DNA of 22,500 nucleotides from Chondrilla cf. caribensis. Lineage: Eukaryota > Porifera > Demospongiae > Chondrillida > Chondrillidae. Both the position numbers and the translations under genes were made by a program. Under the pieces are notes generated by a model. The model made no database searches, was not told the DNA's origin, and saw only the letters and a list, made by a program, of their open reading frames with translations. The first letter of the stretch is position 1. Every line of letters begins with the position of its first letter. The stretch covers positions 635,001 through 657,500 of the forward strand of contig OZ026550.1 of assembly GCA_964020155.1 (NCBI GenBank), written 5' to 3'. Positions 9,582 to 22,500 of this stretch are shown one piece after another.

Positions 9582-9693
9582 CTAATTTTTCATCAGATTT
9601 GATATATCCACAACACATTCATCATTGCTGCCTCCATGATAATTTCCTGCAAGAACTGTTCCAGAATCTGTTTCCTGTTCCAGTAGTGGTAAA
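9582..9693 (-). CDS. Possible alternative last exon of the mucolipin gene
   Basis: On the minus strand a pyrimidine-rich tract ending CTCCTCACAG (acceptor at 9694) is followed by an open frame that includes LPLLEQETDSG and ends LMKN and a TAG stop at 9582-9584. It lies about 380 bp downstream of the mucolipin terminal exon and in the same orientation. The dileucine-like LPLL is reminiscent of the lysosomal sorting signals found in mucolipin tails. A donor with the right phase in the previous exon would be weak (GTCATA). Exon status is therefore doubtful. Confidence 0.22.
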
Positions 9694-9795
9694 CTGTGAG
9701 GAGGGTGGGAGGCATGACAGCTATACTGGCTGTTGTTCATGTACCTGCAATGTACTGCATATACAACTACTCTATACAATGTCATTCTTCTCAAA

Positions 9796-9817
9796 TACAC
9801 ACATACACACACACAAC

Positions 9818-9891
<74 letters not shown>
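9796..9891. repeat. (CA)n microsatellite downstream of mucolipin
   Basis: CA repeats with a few ACATAC and ACGC interruptions, lying between the mucolipin terminal exon and the possible alternative exon. Confidence 0.95.
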
Positions 9892-9893
<2 letters not shown>

Positions 9894-10068
9894 CTGTGTC
9901 AATCGTGATGAGATCGGTAGCTCTTGATCAGTAATAGCTTTCTGACTCACAAAATCACGATCTCTTTCAAGATGTTCAATTCTACATCCTGGAGGGAGGG
10001 GTTGTGGTTATGTGTGCATGTGTGTGTTTGTTTGCATGTACATGTATTGTCTTACATGCAATGTACAG

Positions 10069-22188
<12,120 letters not shown>

Positions 22189-22194
22189 CTACAA

Positions 22195-22500
22195 ACGTGA
22201 GTGAAGAGAGTGGGAATGATAATGAGAGTGAGGGTGATAATGAGGGTGTAGGGAGTGAGGGTGATAGAGAAAGTGAGTGAGGGTGATATAGTGAGAGTGA
22301 AGAATGAGGGTGAGTGAGGGTGAGTGAGGGTGATAATGAGAGTGAAGAGTGATAATGAGAGTGAAGAGTGAGATGATAACGAGGGTGCAGGGAGTGAGGG
22401 TGAGTGAGGGTGATAATAAGAGTGAAGAGAGTGAGTGATCATGAGGGTATAGGGAGTGAGGGTGATAGTGAAAATGAGTGAGGGTGAGAGAGGGTGATAG
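22195..22500. repeat. Purine-rich GAGTGAGGGTGATA minisatellite
   Basis: Irregular repeats of GAGTGAGGGTGATAATGAGAG and GTGAAGAGTG run to the window edge. On the minus strand this is a long pyrimidine-rich (CTCACYCTC) tract leading into the acceptor at 22189, so it may act as an extended polypyrimidine tract for the S2 exon. Confidence 0.85.

Overview
The window is nuclear DNA from an intron-rich eukaryote, most likely an invertebrate (possibly early-branching) animal. It holds a Ras-family gene with typical animal-style introns, part of a mucolipin (TRPML) channel gene, a hAT DNA transposon, and very many CA/GT microsatellites. The species cannot be named from the sequence. No bacterial-type genes, rRNA, tRNA or CRISPR array were recognised.

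Layout: (1) 1-1345, about 3.7 copies of a ~360-bp tandem repeat. (2) 1346-1826, probable promoter and 5' region. (3) 1827-4461, a six-exon Ras gene on the + strand. All splice sites and the frame are intact, and it encodes 188 aa ending in a polylysine plus CNLF CaaX tail. (4) 4666-9060, a 187-bp satellite interleaved with more 360-bp repeats. (5) 10069-22188, minus strand, five exons of a mucolipin gene: S2, S3, S4-S5, pore-S6 and cytosolic tail. Its N-terminal exons lie beyond the right edge. Its last intron holds a complete 3.06-kb hAT transposon (10510-13566) with matching terminal inverted repeats and an intact two-exon 840-aa transposase. Its 6.9-kb intron between S3 and S4 is almost entirely a 182-bp satellite (about 34 copies, 14555-20815). 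That satellite is a diverged relative of the 187-bp satellite, in the opposite orientation.

The most striking observation is the Ras gene. It keeps an intact effector loop, the NKxD and SAK nucleotide motifs and the lipidation tail. It also carries Asn at the Ser17 position, Leu at the Phe28 position, and a rewritten, two-residue-shorter switch II that lacks DTAGQE. This is the profile of a natural Ras pseudo-GTPase, perhaps a built-in dominant-negative or nucleotide-independent effector binder.

The second theme is structure in the non-coding DNA. Complementary (CA)n and (GT)n tracts flank exons in both genes. Two splice donors are the first bases of GT microsatellites. The satellites carry conserved hairpins.
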